From positions 310,001 through 374,000 of the forward strand of contig CAWFRO010000005.1 in the NCBI GenBank assembly GCA_963818225.1: a stretch of 64,000 nucleotides of DNA. Direction: 5' to 3'. Positions 63,183-64,000 of this stretch are shown in pieces (the stretch's first letter is position 1; every line of letters starts with the position of its first letter). Source of the stretch: Palsa-504 sp963818225. GTDB lineage: Bacteria; Actinomycetota; Actinomycetes; Streptosporangiales; Streptosporangiaceae. A program made the translations under genes and the position numbers. Below the pieces are notes generated by a model. That model was not told where the DNA came from, did no database searches, and saw only the letters and a list, made by a program, of their open reading frames with translations.

Positions 63183-64000
63183 ATGGAACCCGAACCCACC
63201 GTGCTGGACAGCCTCCGCAAAGCGGTCGAGGCGATGCCCGACGACGTGCCGCTGCGCCTGCATCTGGCGTCGCTGCTGCTGCGCGGCGGGCAGCGCGACG
63301 AAGCGATCCGGCAGCTGGGCGCGGTCCTGCAGCGCGATCCGGGCAATGCGGCGGCGCTGGGCCTGCTCCGTGAGGAACCCGCCCAGGCCGAGGCGGCCAG
63401 CCAGCCGCCTGCGGGTGAGACGGATATTTCTGCCGAACGGGCCGTGGTGCGTCCCCCGCACACCGGCCCGGCCGAGCCTGGCGGTCAGGCGGCCGGGGGC
63501 AGGCCGCCGCAGTATGACTGGTCGCAGGCCGAGGATGAGCTGCGCGACGTCTTGCCGGCCATGTTCGTCGGTGAGGGGGAGGCTGGCGACCCGGCCCCAG
63601 CGGGCCCGGACGAGGACTCCTACGACGCCGAGCACGCCGGGCTGACGCTGGCCGACGTGGCCGGGATGACCGAGGTGAAGCAGCGCCTCGAGGCGGCGTT
63701 CCTGGCCCCGATGCGCAACCCGGACCTGCGCCGGCTGTACGGCAAATCGCTGCGCGGCGGGCTGCTGCTGTACGGGCCGCCGGGCTGCGGCAAGACGTTC
63801 ATCGCCCGTGCGGTGGCAGGCGAGCTGGGCGCGAAGTTCATCGCGGTGTCGTTCGCGGACATCATCGACATGTTCGTCGGGCAGAGCGAGCGGAACATCC
63901 ACGAGCTGTTCGAGATCGCCCGGCGGAACGCGCCGTGCGTGCTGTTCCTGGACGAGGTCGACGCGATCGGGCAGAAGCGCTCGCAGCTGCGGCACACCCC
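63183..64000 (+). CDS. AAA+ ATPase with N-terminal TPR-like region (partial)
   Basis: The ATG at 63183 opens a frame that continues past the window end. Residues about 10-60 look like TPR helices (LHLASLLLRGGQRDEAIRQL, GAVLQRDPGNAAALG). After an acidic linker (about 80-155) the AAA+ domain starts, with DVAGMTEVKQRLEAAFL, Walker A GPPGCGKT and Walker B VLFLDEVDAIG. The pore-loop region SFADIIDMFVGQSERNIHEL is visible. The C-terminal part is missing, so its class is unsure. Confidence 0.85.
   Translation, partial: MEPEPTVLDSLRKAVEAMPDDVPLRLHLASLLLRGGQRDEAIRQLGAVLQRDPGNAAALGLLREEPAQAEAASQPPAGETDISAERAVVRPPHTGPAEPGGQAAGGRPPQYDWSQAEDELRDVLPAMFVGEGEAGDPAPAGPDEDSYDAEHAGLTLADVAGMTEVKQRLEAAFLAPMRNPDLRRLYGKSLRGGLLLYGPPGCGKTFIARAVAGELGAKFIAVSFADIIDMFVGQSERNIHELFEIARRNAPCVLFLDEVDAIGQKRSQLRHT

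Noticed and set aside
1..64000. CRISPR arrays and rRNA genes
   Set aside because: No regularly spaced repeat of 25-40 bases and no conserved rRNA segment was seen.

Overview
The window is high-GC actinomycete DNA. It carries a conservon (roadblock, DUF742 and GTPase genes with a sensor-kinase-like partner), an F420-type PPOX protein, a mycofactocin-type SDR, DUF6247, and GntR, IclR and TetR regulators. A filamentous, Streptosporangiales-like actinobacterium fits best, but no marker fixes the genus.

Layout. (1) 1-8994: accessory metabolism, with a PIG-L tail, a DinB-like protein, two tandem family III CoA-transferases (each with a one-base frameshift), VOC, cupin, DUF6081-like and metallo-beta-lactamase-fold proteins. 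(2) 9102-14124: a minus-strand polysaccharide locus with a GtrA-GT2 fusion, a PMT-like membrane protein and a secreted GH26 lipoprotein. (3) 14.4-15.6 kb: debris, with integrase and aldo/keto reductase fragments. (4) 15609-18784: an overlapping catabolic operon (DUF1989, RidA, GntR, amidase) with a perfect inverted repeat just before its first codon, followed by an ABC-F gene. (5) 20.5-41.3 kb: a mobile or decaying region built on the 3' half of a tRNA-Met gene. An intact tRNA-Met(CAT) lies at 41258-41331 (minus). Its last 44 bp recur exactly at 34185 and 35726, nearly exactly at 21222, and a degenerate tRNA-like copy lies at 38175. A frameshifted tyrosine recombinase sits beside the intact tRNA. 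Cargo includes an MFS transporter, a PPOX protein, a methyltransferase, an alpha/beta-hydrolase, an SDR, a toxin-antitoxin pair, a Cys-rich protein and two IS630 transposase remnants. (6) 41.5-48.3 kb: htpG and a conservon. (7) 49.2-56.4 kb: a branched-chain-amino-acid-type ABC transporter (livHMGF plus a frameshifted binding protein), a divergent IclR regulator with paired operator-like repeats, and an acyl-CoA dehydrogenase. (8) 56.5-64 kb: FHA/zinc-ribbon protein, PAP2-type membrane protein, MIP channel, TetR/MFS efflux pair with shared operator-like motifs, aldo/keto reductase, Maf, and a AAA+ ATPase cut by the window end.

The strongest candidate for something new is the tRNA-Met attachment-site array, especially the 1.5 kb SDR cassette between two identical 44 bp tRNA 3' halves. 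The second is the GtrA-GT2/GH26 locus. Several otherwise conserved genes (cvnA-like, the liv binding protein, both CoA-transferases) carry single-base frameshifts, so base-level sequence error should be considered before calling them pseudogenes.
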